Of a stretch of 45,592 bases of DNA, positions 24,430-33,776 are shown piece after piece. The notes below the pieces were generated by a model. The model worked only from the letters and a program-made list of their open reading frames with translations, did not search any database and was not told the DNA's origin. A program made the translations under genes and the position numbers. Source of the DNA: Candidatus Cloacimonadota bacterium. GTDB lineage: Bacteria > Cloacimonadota > Cloacimonadia > Cloacimonadales > Cloacimonadaceae. The stretch covers positions 1 to 45,592 of the forward strand of contig JASKKR010000016.1 of assembly GCA_030154085.1 (NCBI GenBank), in the 5' to 3' direction. How positions within the stretch are numbered: the first letter of the stretch is position 1; each line of letters begins with the position of its first letter.

Positions 24430-27400
24430 ATGAAAATCGCGGTTAATCAAATCATTTCCAGTCCCCTCTTCAACGAACCCATGAGGGTTGTAACCATTAC
24501 TCCTGGGGGCAACGAAGTATTTGCCTTAGGCTTGGTAGGGACTAAGAGCCAAACCTTCAGACAGGTCAATCTTACTGTCTCCCAGATTGAAGATCTTGAA
24601 ATCATAGATAGCGCATACACATACGCTGGGAATGCCAATCTCCTCAGGCTCGGGTTGCAAGCCTATATGCTTGGCATCGCATACGAGTTCGACCCCTATT
24701 TTGGACTATCAATATCCCGGGTCGACCCCCTACCCCATCAGCTTGAAGCAGTATATGATTACTTTCTCAAACTTGCCAGGATAAGGTTTCTATTAGCTGA
24801 TGATGCGGGAGCCGGAAAGACTATTATGGCTGGGTTATTGATCAAAGAGCTTAAACTTCGCGGTTTAGCTGATAGAATTCTGATAGTATGTCCATCTAAC
24901 TTATCGTTCCAGTGGCAACGCGAACTCTTGGAAAAATTCGACGAGAAATTCACCGTGCTCAAGGGCTCTAATATCCGCAACCAATTCGGCTCGAACCAGT
25001 GGCTGGAGCATAATAGGATCATTACTTCGTTGGATTTAGCAAAACGGGAAGACATCCTACCCGGCCTAAAACAATCTCATTGGGATCTGGTGATCGTTGA
25101 CGAAGCACACAGGATGTCTTGCTCCACAGGTGGGAAAACTGCCAGATATCAGCTCGGAGAGTACTTGCGAGACATTACGGATCATTTTGTTCTCTTGACC
25201 GCCACACCGCACAAGGGAGATCCCGAGAACTTCACTTACTTCCTGCAGCTTCTGGATAAGGACGTTTTCGCTGATGTAAAGTCTATCCGCCATGCCATGG
25301 AAAACCAAAGAGCTCCATTTTACCTGCGCAGAACCAAGGAAGCCATGGTCTATTTTCCAGAGAGAGACAATGCCGGAAACTGGCTGCAAGCTAAAATATT
25401 CACCAAGAGGATAACCCAGACTATTGCCTTCCAGATAGAAGGTGCGGAATTTGAACTCTACAGAAACATCACCAACTACGTTAAACGACAAAGCGCTTTG
25501 GCTGCCGCAGATGGTAGCAATCCAAGAGCAAAGGCCATCGGCTTCCTTATGTCCATGTATCAAAGGAGATTGGCTTCCAGCACCTTTGCCATGCGAAAGA
25601 GCTTGATAAACAGGGCAAATCGCCTTGAAGATGCCTTGAAGGATGCCTATAAACTGGCTAATGAAGCACCTCCATCAATTCCGGATGAAGAAGAATGGGA
25701 AGAGATGGAGGAGTATGAAAGAGAGAAGCTGGAGCAAATCTTGGAAGCGATGTCCCTGGTTCAGAATAAAGAACTGGTGAAGGCCGAGATTGCCGATCTA
25801 CGGGCTTTTGCCAAGGAAGCAGAAGCAGTTGAACAAGCCAACCAGGAAGCAAAACTGGCAAAGCTTAGGTTCCTGCTCCAACAAGAGGGATTCTTTGAGC
25901 ATAGAGATCGCCGTCTCTTGATCTTCACCGAGTTCAAGGATACCCTCTATTACTTGGAGGAAAAGCTCAAGTCCTGGGGCTTTGCGGTTGGCTGCATCCA
26001 TGGCAGCATGAAACCAGGTTCTCGTAATGAGCCCGGGACCAGGCTTCACTCAGAGCAGATGTTCAGAGAAGGGCAGATCCAGATCCTGCTCGCTACAGAA
26101 GCTGCCGGAGAAGGCATCAATCTCCAAGTCTGTAACATCATGTTCAATTACGACATCCCATGGAACCCCAACCGTCTGGAACAGAGGATGGGACGTATCC
26201 ACCGTTATGGACAGAAGAAGGATTGCCTGATCTTCAACTTCGTGGCTGAAAATACCATTGAGGGCATGGTTCTGAAGAAGCTGCTGGAAAAACTCCAAAA
26301 TATCCGGGATGCATTGGATGATGATGCCGTATTCAATGTTGTAGGCGAGGTTATGCCTTCTGATCAGATTGAGCGCATATTAAGAGATTATTATGCAGGG
26401 AAGCTGGGAGATGCTGACCTGGAACTCAGGATTCTGCAAAACGTAGATGAAGACCGCTTCCGGGCAATCTGCCAGAATGCCTTGGAAGGACTGGCATCCA
26501 AGAAGCTGAATCTTAGCATGCTCATTGAGCGCAGAGCCCTCGCCCAGGAAAGAAGAGTAGTACCCGAGACCATCCACAGATTCATCAATGAAACTGCTAA
26601 AATTGCAAGTTTCACAATCAAGGATCATCCCAGCCTAGCACATAGCTTTGATCTTGGTAAAACTCCCGCGCATCTGAAGTCATACGAATCGGAGCGGGAT
26701 TGGAAGTTACCTGCCCTGGCCAACCAATATCCCCGCTGCACTACAGACAGAACCACTTCAGAGAAACATAATCTGGAGTGGGTGACTCCCGGTCATCCTT
26801 TGTTTGAGGCTCTCAGACGCTTTACAGAGAGTAAGGCAAGAAAGGAGCTTGGCAGCGGTGCCGCCTACTACTCACTGCAACATTCAGAGCCAGTAAGGTT
26901 GGATTTTTACCGGGCCAGAATAGTGGATGGCTTGGGCATCGTAATCCATGAGCGCCTTTTCGTGGTAGAAATTGCTGAGTATAAAGAGCCGATCTTGCGA
27001 GAACCCACCATAATCGGAGATTTTATAGCTGCAGAATCAGAGATTGAACTGCCAGCAGTTGCATTCTCTGAGGAAGCCCTCAATTGGCTAAATGATAATG
27101 CCTTCATGCCTTTCCTGAATGAAATCAAAGCAGAACGGGAAGATGAGATAAAGCGGGTTGAGAAACACGTTGAACTTTCCCTAACGGAGATCATCGGTAA
27201 AGCAGATCAGGAAATCGGTAAGCTGGAGGATGAGATAAAACTAGGGGTCGCCGGAGCCGAAGGTCGCTTGGCAATAGCTGAAAACCACCAGGCCAATATG
27301 ATCGCCCGCCGGGAGAAAAGAAGAAAAGAGCTTCAACAACAGAAGTCACTCACCTTGCAGGGCGTTGAACGTATCACCAGTATTGTGGTGCTTCCTCACC

Positions 27401-27828
27401 CCGAAGCCCAGTCCGATTCCTTGAAGAATCTGAAGCCAAATTATGAAACTGAGGCAATTGCCATGAAAGTGGTTATGGAATATGAAGAATCCCAAGGCAG
27501 AAAGGTCTTTGATGTACACGAGAAAAACTTGGGATACGATATCACCAGCCTTGATGTATCCTCTGGAGAACTGCGGCTTATTGAGGTCAAAGGGATTGGG
27601 GCTGAATCCGGCACCATTATCCTTACTCCTAACGAAAGAAGAGTTGCGGAAGATAGACCGGATTGTTTCTGGCTTTATGTGGTAACCAACTGCAACAGTG
27701 CGCCCCAACTTCAATCTCCAATACTAAACCCAGCACAGTATCAATGGAATGAAGTGAAGAAAGTACAGCATTATACGATAAGCACGGCGAAGATAGTCGA
27801 AGGTAATAGGAATGGCACTAGGATTTAA
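24430..27828 (+). CDS. SNF2-family helicase with C-terminal DUF3883
   Basis: This is a 1132-residue superfamily 2 DNA translocase. Its motifs are PLPHQLEAVYDYF (Q-like), Walker A ADDAGAGKTI near 125, VDEAHRMS near 224, LLTATPHKG, then the second lobe with LLIFTEFKDT, LLATEAAGEGINLQ and NRLEQRMGRIHRYGQ. A Glu-rich helical part (about 900-1000) leads to a DUF3883 domain (KNLGYDITS, LRLIEVKG, near 1020-1090), related to nuclease-like folds and common in defence helicases such as DISARM DrmD. The stop overlaps the nuclease gene by 17 bases. Codon choice and base composition are more GC-rich than in the next two genes, so this block may have a different origin. Confidence 0.88.
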   Translation: MKIAVNQIISSPLFNEPMRVVTITPGGNEVFALGLVGTKSQTFRQVNLTVSQIEDLEIIDSAYTYAGNANLLRLGLQAYMLGIAYEFDPYFGLSISRVDPLPHQLEAVYDYFLKLARIRFLLADDAGAGKTIMAGLLIKELKLRGLADRILIVCPSNLSFQWQRELLEKFDEKFTVLKGSNIRNQFGSNQWLEHNRIITSLDLAKREDILPGLKQSHWDLVIVDEAHRMSCSTGGKTARYQLGEYLRDITDHFVLLTATPHKGDPENFTYFLQLLDKDVFADVKSIRHAMENQRAPFYLRRTKEAMVYFPERDNAGNWLQAKIFTKRITQTIAFQIEGAEFELYRNITNYVKRQSALAAADGSNPRAKAIGFLMSMYQRRLASSTFAMRKSLINRANRLEDALKDAYKLANEAPPSIPDEEEWEEMEEYEREKLEQILEAMSLVQNKELVKAEIADLRAFAKEAEAVEQANQEAKLAKLRFLLQQEGFFEHRDRRLLIFTEFKDTLYYLEEKLKSWGFAVGCIHGSMKPGSRNEPGTRLHSEQMFREGQIQILLATEAAGEGINLQVCNIMFNYDIPWNPNRLEQRMGRIHRYGQKKDCLIFNFVAENTIEGMVLKKLLEKLQNIRDALDDDAVFNVVGEVMPSDQIERILRDYYAGKLGDADLELRILQNVDEDRFRAICQNALEGLASKKLNLSMLIERRALAQERRVVPETIHRFINETAKIASFTIKDHPSLAHSFDLGKTPAHLKSYESERDWKLPALANQYPRCTTDRTTSEKHNLEWVTPGHPLFEALRRFTESKARKELGSGAAYYSLQHSEPVRLDFYRARIVDGLGIVIHERLFVVEIAEYKEPILREPTIIGDFIAAESEIELPAVAFSEEALNWLNDNAFMPFLNEIKAEREDEIKRVEKHVELSLTEIIGKADQEIGKLEDEIKLGVAGAEGRLAIAENHQANMIARREKRRKELQQQKSLTLQGVERITSIVVLPHPEAQSDSLKNLKPNYETEAIAMKVVMEYEESQGRKVFDVHEKNLGYDITSLDVSSGELRLIEVKGIGAESGTIILTPNERRVAEDRPDCFWLYVVTNCNSAPQLQSPILNPAQYQWNEVKKVQHYTISTAKIVEGNRNGTRI

Positions 27829-28732
27829 ACAAAGAAATGCAATAAGGAAGCTTGCGGAGATACTTACCAATTTCTTGCCAGCGTCAGGTAATCCAATGTG
27901 GAAAGGACACGTTAATTTTGGTTCTGTAGCTACAAAACTCGGATTATCAGAATACTGGCATGGTGGAAGTAAGCTTCCTGCCATAATCTATCTGCTCGAA
28001 AACACATACGAGAGAAAAAGAAGTTGCTTTCAAAACTTGATAGAAGCAGTCGTATTAGAAGGGAAAACCTATAGAAACAACAAGGGTAATCCATTGTTAA
28101 GGAATGAGGTTGACGAACTGAATAAATGTCTGCTTGAGTTGGAGTTTAAGTTTCCCGATCTACATGATCCTAAGTTTCTGGAGTCTCTTGAAGATACTTT
28201 GTCCACAATCATTAAAACTGCTGTAGAAGGGTCAGTTGAGACAATATACCGACAACAGTTGTATGAACTTAAGACAGAATTTTATGATCTTTCTAAGCTT
28301 GACAATCGGCAGGATGCAGGATATAGATTAGAAAAATTATTGAGCAGATTGTTCGAAACTTCAGGGCTAAATTCACGCTCTCCCTTTAAGGTTTGTGGTG
28401 AGCAGATAGATGGATCTGTCGAGATAGATACTAACACATATCTAATTGAGGTTAAGTGGACAAAGAAACCCATAAACGAAAGTGACCTATTGGTTTTCAG
28501 AGGTAAGGTAGAGGGTAAAAGCAGTTTTACACGAGGGATGTTTTTATCGATTAACGGTTTTACCGAAGAAGCAATAACTGCAATTACGACTGGGAAACAA
28601 CCAAACTTCTTTTTGCTAGACGGGTATGACCTAACTACGGTGCTAGAAGAGAAGTGCTCATTAGGTGAATTACTAAGACATAAAATCAGAAAGCTTGCCG
28701 AGGAAGGATCTGTCTATGTTAGGCTTCCTTAG
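27812..28732 (+). CDS. Mrr-like restriction endonuclease (PD-(D/E)xK)
   Basis: The protein has 306 residues. The C-terminal part carries the Mrr-type nuclease core: AGYRLEKLLSRLFETSGL (helix with catalytic Glu), then an Asp in GEQIDGSVEI near 200 and the LIEVKWTK motif near 214, and GMFLSINGFTEEA. The N-terminal 170 residues are helical and unlike known DNA readers; they may bind the helicase or DNA. The gene overlaps the SNF2 gene by 17 bases, which suggests a fixed stoichiometry and a joint helicase-nuclease function. Mrr relatives often cut modified or foreign DNA. Which substrate is used here cannot be seen. Confidence 0.8.
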   Translation: MALGFKQRNAIRKLAEILTNFLPASGNPMWKGHVNFGSVATKLGLSEYWHGGSKLPAIIYLLENTYERKRSCFQNLIEAVVLEGKTYRNNKGNPLLRNEVDELNKCLLELEFKFPDLHDPKFLESLEDTLSTIIKTAVEGSVETIYRQQLYELKTEFYDLSKLDNRQDAGYRLEKLLSRLFETSGLNSRSPFKVCGEQIDGSVEIDTNTYLIEVKWTKKPINESDLLVFRGKVEGKSSFTRGMFLSINGFTEEAITAITTGKQPNFFLLDGYDLTTVLEEKCSLGELLRHKIRKLAEEGSVYVRLP

Positions 28733-28773
28733 AAAATCAAAAAATGGTGTAACTATTACTAGGTGGATTAGAA

Positions 28774-30714
28774 ATGCCATGGTATAATAACCTATTAGAT
28801 AATCAACGTGAAGCAGCCAGTTGCGATTGTGACAGAGTTGTGCTATTAGCGGGCCCTGGTACCGGGAAAACGCTAACGTTAACCAGGAGAGTCTGCTACT
28901 TATTAGAGGTGCAAAACGTTGACCCCAGGAACATTTGTGTAATTACGTTTTCCCGAGCTGCAGCAGCTGAACTAAGAACAAGAATTACCAAAGAATTGGG
29001 AGAAACATCGATACCCAAGACATCAACCCTCCATTCATTTGCTTTAAGTCAATTGCTTAGGTTAACAAAGTACAATAACAACTTACCTATGCCGATCAGG
29101 ATTGCAGATGATTGGGAAGAAAGATACATAGTGCTTGAAGACCTGAAAAGGCAACTAAGTATTCCCAAGGTTTCTGATGTGAATGATCTGTTGAATCAAA
29201 TGTCCTCTGACTGGCAAAGCCTTACAGCGGATGAGCAGGAATGGGAAAACCGTTTCCCAAATCCTCGATTCATTGGAGCCTGGCGAGAGCATCGGCAAGT
29301 TTACGCATACACACTAAGATCAGAATTAGTATACCAATTAAAACACACAATTCAGCAGAACCCACAAATAATTGACAATATTGGTTTCGGGTACCTCCTT
29401 GTTGACGAGTACCAAGACCTTAACAGGTGTGACCTTGCAGTTATTAAATTCCTCTCGGAGGCAGGTATTCGGCTTTTTGTTTCCGGAGATGACGACCAAA
29501 GTATATATGGGTTTCGCAAAGCTCATCCAATGGGAATCAGAAGGTTTACAGTAGATTACCAGCAATCTGAATCTAAGAATCTGAACATTTGTAAACGATG
29601 CGATCAGAACATACTAGACTTCAGCTTGTTCGTTGCAAGACAAGACCCCCTAAGGCTTGATAAAGTTATCGTATCTGACAGCACGAGAACAGCAGACATC
29701 CGTGTGCTGAGATTTGATAATCAAATCTCTGAAGCGGAGGGTATCTCACGGTTATGTAGTTACTTAATTAATCACGAAGGCATACAAGCGCATGACATAC
29801 TAATCCTGCTAAGATCTAACAAGAATAATTGTTTTTCAAACATCATTGCTAATAGTCTTCTTGATCATGGCATATCCGTAAAAACCCAGGAAACGGAATC
29901 AAGCGTCTTTGATGATACAGGGGGACGTAGGCTATTATCTTACCTGAGGCTTATCGTTAACCCAACAGATGAGCTTTCAATGAGATCTATAATACAAACA
30001 ACCCAAGGTATAGGTGCAGGTGCAATTGATGCTATCTATCGCATATGCCAAGAGAGAAATGTTAGATTTTGCCAATCCTTGGTTTTGATAGCCCAACAAC
30101 CATCAATACTAACGAGGTGGGGAAATAGAATCAAGCTTGCGTTTGAAAGTATACATGTGAATCTAGCTCGATATAATCAACTATATGATCCTTCATGTAT
30201 TACAACCGCCGAACTTCAAAATCTGATTTCAATCATTTGTATCGATCTTGACCTGCAGGAGACTGAGCAAGTTCAAATCTTGAACTGGTTTCAAAACTAT
30301 ATTGACGCTTCTGATGATGATTTATTAAGGATAGACGATATCTTAAGGGAAAAAGACACCTCACTCGAGAATGCCGAAGTCGTCTTTGAAAAAGGCAAGG
30401 TTCATATAATGTCAATGCATAAAGCTAAAGGCCTGACCGCCGAAGCAGTTATAATACCAGCATGCGAAGATGAGCATATACCTGGACGGAATACTGAAAT
30501 TGAATCCATGAAAGAAGAAATGCGCTTATTGTACGTATCTTTGACGCGCGCAAAGCATTATTTATACCTGACCTATTGTAATAGGAGAACTGATAGCCAA
30601 TGTTATGCAGGTAGTAATTTAGGTCGGACTCAACGAACTTTATCACGGTTTCTTGCAGATGCTCCTGTCTCACCTACTGACGGTACACAATTCACAAGGA
30701 GTTTACCTAATTAA
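28774..30714 (+). CDS. UvrD/PcrA-like superfamily 1 helicase
   Basis: This is a 646-residue DNA helicase with Walker A LAGPGTGKT near 26, motif Ia VITFSRAAAAELRTR, motif II LLVDEYQD near 209, motif III VSGDDDQSIYGFR, motif V VHIMSMHKAKGLTAEAV and motif VI LLYVSLTRAK. UvrD-like helicases with a partner nuclease are frequent in defence loci (for example Gabija GajB, AbiJ-type and Zorya-linked genes), but here the partner would be the Mrr-like protein upstream. It is shorter than UvrD (720) and lacks the usual C-terminal Tudor-like tail. An AGGTGG ribosome binding site precedes ATG. The next gene begins 2 bases after its stop. Confidence 0.87.
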   Translation: MPWYNNLLDNQREAASCDCDRVVLLAGPGTGKTLTLTRRVCYLLEVQNVDPRNICVITFSRAAAAELRTRITKELGETSIPKTSTLHSFALSQLLRLTKYNNNLPMPIRIADDWEERYIVLEDLKRQLSIPKVSDVNDLLNQMSSDWQSLTADEQEWENRFPNPRFIGAWREHRQVYAYTLRSELVYQLKHTIQQNPQIIDNIGFGYLLVDEYQDLNRCDLAVIKFLSEAGIRLFVSGDDDQSIYGFRKAHPMGIRRFTVDYQQSESKNLNICKRCDQNILDFSLFVARQDPLRLDKVIVSDSTRTADIRVLRFDNQISEAEGISRLCSYLINHEGIQAHDILILLRSNKNNCFSNIIANSLLDHGISVKTQETESSVFDDTGGRRLLSYLRLIVNPTDELSMRSIIQTTQGIGAGAIDAIYRICQERNVRFCQSLVLIAQQPSILTRWGNRIKLAFESIHVNLARYNQLYDPSCITTAELQNLISIICIDLDLQETEQVQILNWFQNYIDASDDDLLRIDDILREKDTSLENAEVVFEKGKVHIMSMHKAKGLTAEAVIIPACEDEHIPGRNTEIESMKEEMRLLYVSLTRAKHYLYLTYCNRRTDSQCYAGSNLGRTQRTLSRFLADAPVSPTDGTQFTRSLPN

Positions 30715-30715
30715 T

Positions 30716-33688
30716 ATGATTCAAAAAGAATGTAAACGACTCGCAGAAGTAGATTTTCCGATTGCCGCAGTTTCAAAACACGCTGTCCGAGAGAAGTCTA
30801 TCCATCATGGTCATCCCAGTACTCTCCATCTTTGGTGGGCAAGGCGTCCTCTTGCTTCGAGCCGGGCGATGCTCATGGCTCTACTATTGCCAGATCCTTG
30901 TGATCCCTACTGCCCCGGTGCCTTCAAAGAAAAAGCCAGGAAATTACTTCCTTCTTTGTGTGGGACCATCGGTGAAACCGACTATGATCTGCAACGTAAG
31001 CTACTGCATTTCATAGCTGATTTTGCCAACTGGGATAACGCGCATAGAAAGGAATACCTGGAACTTAGCAGGGCTTTGATCAAAGCAGCCCATCCGGAGG
31101 AAACACCTTTGGTGGTAGATCCCTTTGCCGGAGGAGGCAGCATACCTTTGGAAGCACTCAGAATCGGCTGCGATGCTTTTGCAAGTGACTTGAATCCGGT
31201 TGCCTGCCTGATCCTGAAAGTAATGCTTGAAGACATCCCCAAAAGCGGTCCTGAGTTGATAGATGAACTAAAGACCGTTGGAGACAGAATTATCAAACAT
31301 GCAAAAGAAGAGCTTAGCAAATACTATCCCGATGATCCTGACGGCTCAAAACCGGTTGCCTATATCTGGGCAAGAACCGTACGCTGTGAATCTCCCGACT
31401 GCGGAGCAGAAATCCCTCTAATGCGCAGTTTCTGGCTATGCAATAAGGCAAAAAAGAAAGTAGCTTTGAAGCCAATAGTTAAGCGAATGGATGGAGATGC
31501 CCCATCCGTTGATTTTGAGATCTTTGAGCCAAAAAAGGAAAGCGAAGTACATGGACCTACAGTTGCTCGCGCCAAAGCTACTTGCCTTTGCTGCGGATCG
31601 GTTCTTCCTCCTGATCGGGTTCGATCTCAGCTAGCCAATCAAAATGGTGGTGCTGATGTAATCTTTAACGATAAAGGTGAGCGATCCGGTGGCGCAAGAC
31701 TCTTAGCGGTAATTACTATTAAGGAAAATTCAATCGGAAAGAATTATAGAATCTCGCAACATAAAGATTACAACGTGTTGATAAAAGCCCAAGATTCAAT
31801 AATGGCTATTTATAATCAGTGGAACGATAGTGGAAAAGGTGATGTTTGCCCCATTCCTTTCGAAGCTACTCCTAAAGGGGGTGGATCTGGCGCTGGAAGA
31901 GCCTTTTCTATTCATAGTTATGGGATTCTAAGATATAAAAACCTTTTTTCAAATAGACAATTACTAAGTTTGCTCACAGTTCGTAAGTTGATTGAAGCCG
32001 AGAATAGTGCAATCATACCTGATATGTTAGCTCTTTCTTTTACAAAAGGAGCGGATGGTAATAATGCACTTTGTAGATGGATGCCAGGATACGAGAGTCC
32101 TGTGAATCTCTTCTCTAGACAAGCCATTCCAATAGTGTGGGATTTTTGTGAGTCATCACCAGAGTCAAGATCTAGGGGCGTTTTTCTTTCTTCTCTTGAT
32201 AGTCTGATTGAAATAATAAAGAACTACTCGTCAGATAAGTCTGGACAGGTGCAACAAGCCGATGCTTGTTGCTCGCCTCTACCATCTGATTCTGCTGACT
32301 TGTTCTTTACCGATCCGCCGTACTATGATGCCATTCCGTACTCTGATTTATCAGACTTCTTCTTTGTTTGGTTAAAGAGACTTTTGCCCAATCATCCTCT
32401 CCTAAAAGACCCTTATAACACATCAAATGATCTCACACCAAAGGATAGAGAAATTGTCCAAGATGAAACTCGATCATACGATAATCACGTAAAAAACCGA
32501 GAGTTCTTTGAGAATATGATGGCAAAAGCTTTTGCAGAAGGCAGAAAAACACTTGCCGACCACGGTATAGGTTCAATAGTCTTTGCTCATAAATCCACGG
32601 AAGGATGGGAAGCACTACTCAATGGTATTACCAAAGGTGGATGGACTGTTACTGGTTCCTGGCCTATCGCAACAGAAATGGGAACTAGGCTAAGAGCCAG
32701 AGAATCTGCTGCACTCGCTACCAGCATACATCTTGTATGCCGTCCGCGACCAGACAATGCTGGGGTTGGAGATTGGTCTCATGTTCTGCAAGAGCTCCCT
32801 CAAAAGGTAGGTAAATGGATTGACCGTTTAGAAGCAGAGGGAGTGAGAGGGGCAGATCTGGTTTTCTCCTGCATAGGTCCTGCCTTGGAGATCTTCAGCC
32901 GTTACCGCAGGGTGGAAACTGCAGAAGGACAAGAAATAAGTATCGGTACCTATCTGGAAAAAGTGTGGGAAGTGGTAGGCAGGATAGCTCTTGAGCAAGT
33001 GCTGGGATCGGAAGAATCAATGGCAAGAAATGGCGCTACCGGAGCATTGGAAGAGGATGCCCGGCTTACTGCCCTATTCCTCTGGACGCTACAATCCTCT
33101 GATACCACATCTACTTCCACAAACGAAGAGATGGATGACGAATCAGAAGATGATGAGGACACTCCCAAGAAGGCTAAAGCCAAAGCCGGATTTTCTCTGG
33201 TCTATGATGTTGCCAGGCGCTTTGCGCAACCCCTGGGGATAGACTTGACTAAATGGGATAAACGAATCATAGACATCGATAAAGGCAGTGTGCGGCTGAT
33301 CCCCGTATGGGAAAGGGCAGGTACGCTGTTTGGCAGCGATAAGGTTTCGCGGGTCGATGCAACATTTGACGTCAAAGAACAGCTTGAGATATTTGAAGAA
33401 TATGCTTCAAAGCCACTGCCTAAGATCAAGGGCAAAAAAGTGAAACTATCGGGAGCTGAAGAAGCTCAACCGATCATGGTCACTACTCTGGACAAGGTAC
33501 ATGCGGCCATGCTCTTGCAAGACAATGGACAGACCAATGCCCTCAGGGCTTTGATTAAAAGTGAGATGGAGCGGGGACAGGATTTCCTACGCCTGGCTAA
33601 CTCATTATCAGCCCTTTACCCCAAGGGCTGTGATGAAAAGAGATTGGTCGATGCGATGCTCTTGAGCGTTAGGGGCATAACCAAGTAA
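30716..33688 (+). CDS. DUF1156-type adenine-specific DNA methylase with zinc ribbon
   Basis: The methylase has 990 residues. It starts with the DUF1156 signature (EVDFPIAAVSKHAVREKS, then HPSTLHLWWARRPLASSRAM). It has the SAM-binding motif VDPFAGGGSIPLEA near 135, Cys pairs that look like zinc ribbons (RCESPDCG near 225 and CLCCG near 310), and the catalytic DPPYYDAIPYSD near 531. The order FxGxG before DPPY marks a beta- or gamma-like N6-adenine class. The tail is acidic and then ATPase-contact-like. I start at 30716; an in-frame ATG at 30653 would lie inside the helicase gene. Bases 31690-32450, between the two motifs, are more AT-rich than the rest, which may mark an exchanged recognition region. 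Confidence 0.85.
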   Translation: MIQKECKRLAEVDFPIAAVSKHAVREKSIHHGHPSTLHLWWARRPLASSRAMLMALLLPDPCDPYCPGAFKEKARKLLPSLCGTIGETDYDLQRKLLHFIADFANWDNAHRKEYLELSRALIKAAHPEETPLVVDPFAGGGSIPLEALRIGCDAFASDLNPVACLILKVMLEDIPKSGPELIDELKTVGDRIIKHAKEELSKYYPDDPDGSKPVAYIWARTVRCESPDCGAEIPLMRSFWLCNKAKKKVALKPIVKRMDGDAPSVDFEIFEPKKESEVHGPTVARAKATCLCCGSVLPPDRVRSQLANQNGGADVIFNDKGERSGGARLLAVITIKENSIGKNYRISQHKDYNVLIKAQDSIMAIYNQWNDSGKGDVCPIPFEATPKGGGSGAGRAFSIHSYGILRYKNLFSNRQLLSLLTVRKLIEAENSAIIPDMLALSFTKGADGNNALCRWMPGYESPVNLFSRQAIPIVWDFCESSPESRSRGVFLSSLDSLIEIIKNYSSDKSGQVQQADACCSPLPSDSADLFFTDPPYYDAIPYSDLSDFFFVWLKRLLPNHPLLKDPYNTSNDLTPKDREIVQDETRSYDNHVKNREFFENMMAKAFAEGRKTLADHGIGSIVFAHKSTEGWEALLNGITKGGWTVTGSWPIATEMGTRLRARESAALATSIHLVCRPRPDNAGVGDWSHVLQELPQKVGKWIDRLEAEGVRGADLVFSCIGPALEIFSRYRRVETAEGQEISIGTYLEKVWEVVGRIALEQVLGSEESMARNGATGALEEDARLTALFLWTLQSSDTTSTSTNEEMDDESEDDEDTPKKAKAKAGFSLVYDVARRFAQPLGIDLTKWDKRIIDIDKGSVRLIPVWERAGTLFGSDKVSRVDATFDVKEQLEIFEEYASKPLPKIKGKKVKLSGAEEAQPIMVTTLDKVHAAMLLQDNGQTNALRALIKSEMERGQDFLRLANSLSALYPKGCDEKRLVDAMLLSVRGITK

Positions 33689-33703
33689 TATGCTGATAAT
33701 CAA

Positions 33704-33768
33704 ATCACTAACTTGCTTTTCGCTCATTAACATTTATAATGTTAGTGATGCAAAATCGTGTTAATGAG
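33704..33768. promoter_or_regulatory. Nested palindromic operator before the AbiE-like pair
   Basis: Three inverted repeats are stacked here: ATCACTAAC (33704-33712) with GTTAGTGAT (33741-33749), CTCATTAACA (33723-33732) with TGTTAATGAG (33759-33768), and TAACATT (33728-33734) with AATGTTA (33738-33744). All are exact. The last arm reaches the ribosome binding site GAGAGGA of the next gene. AbiEi antitoxins are known to bind two inverted repeats upstream of their operon, so this is a strong candidate for autoregulation. Confidence 0.78.
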
Positions 33769-33776
33769 AGGATACC

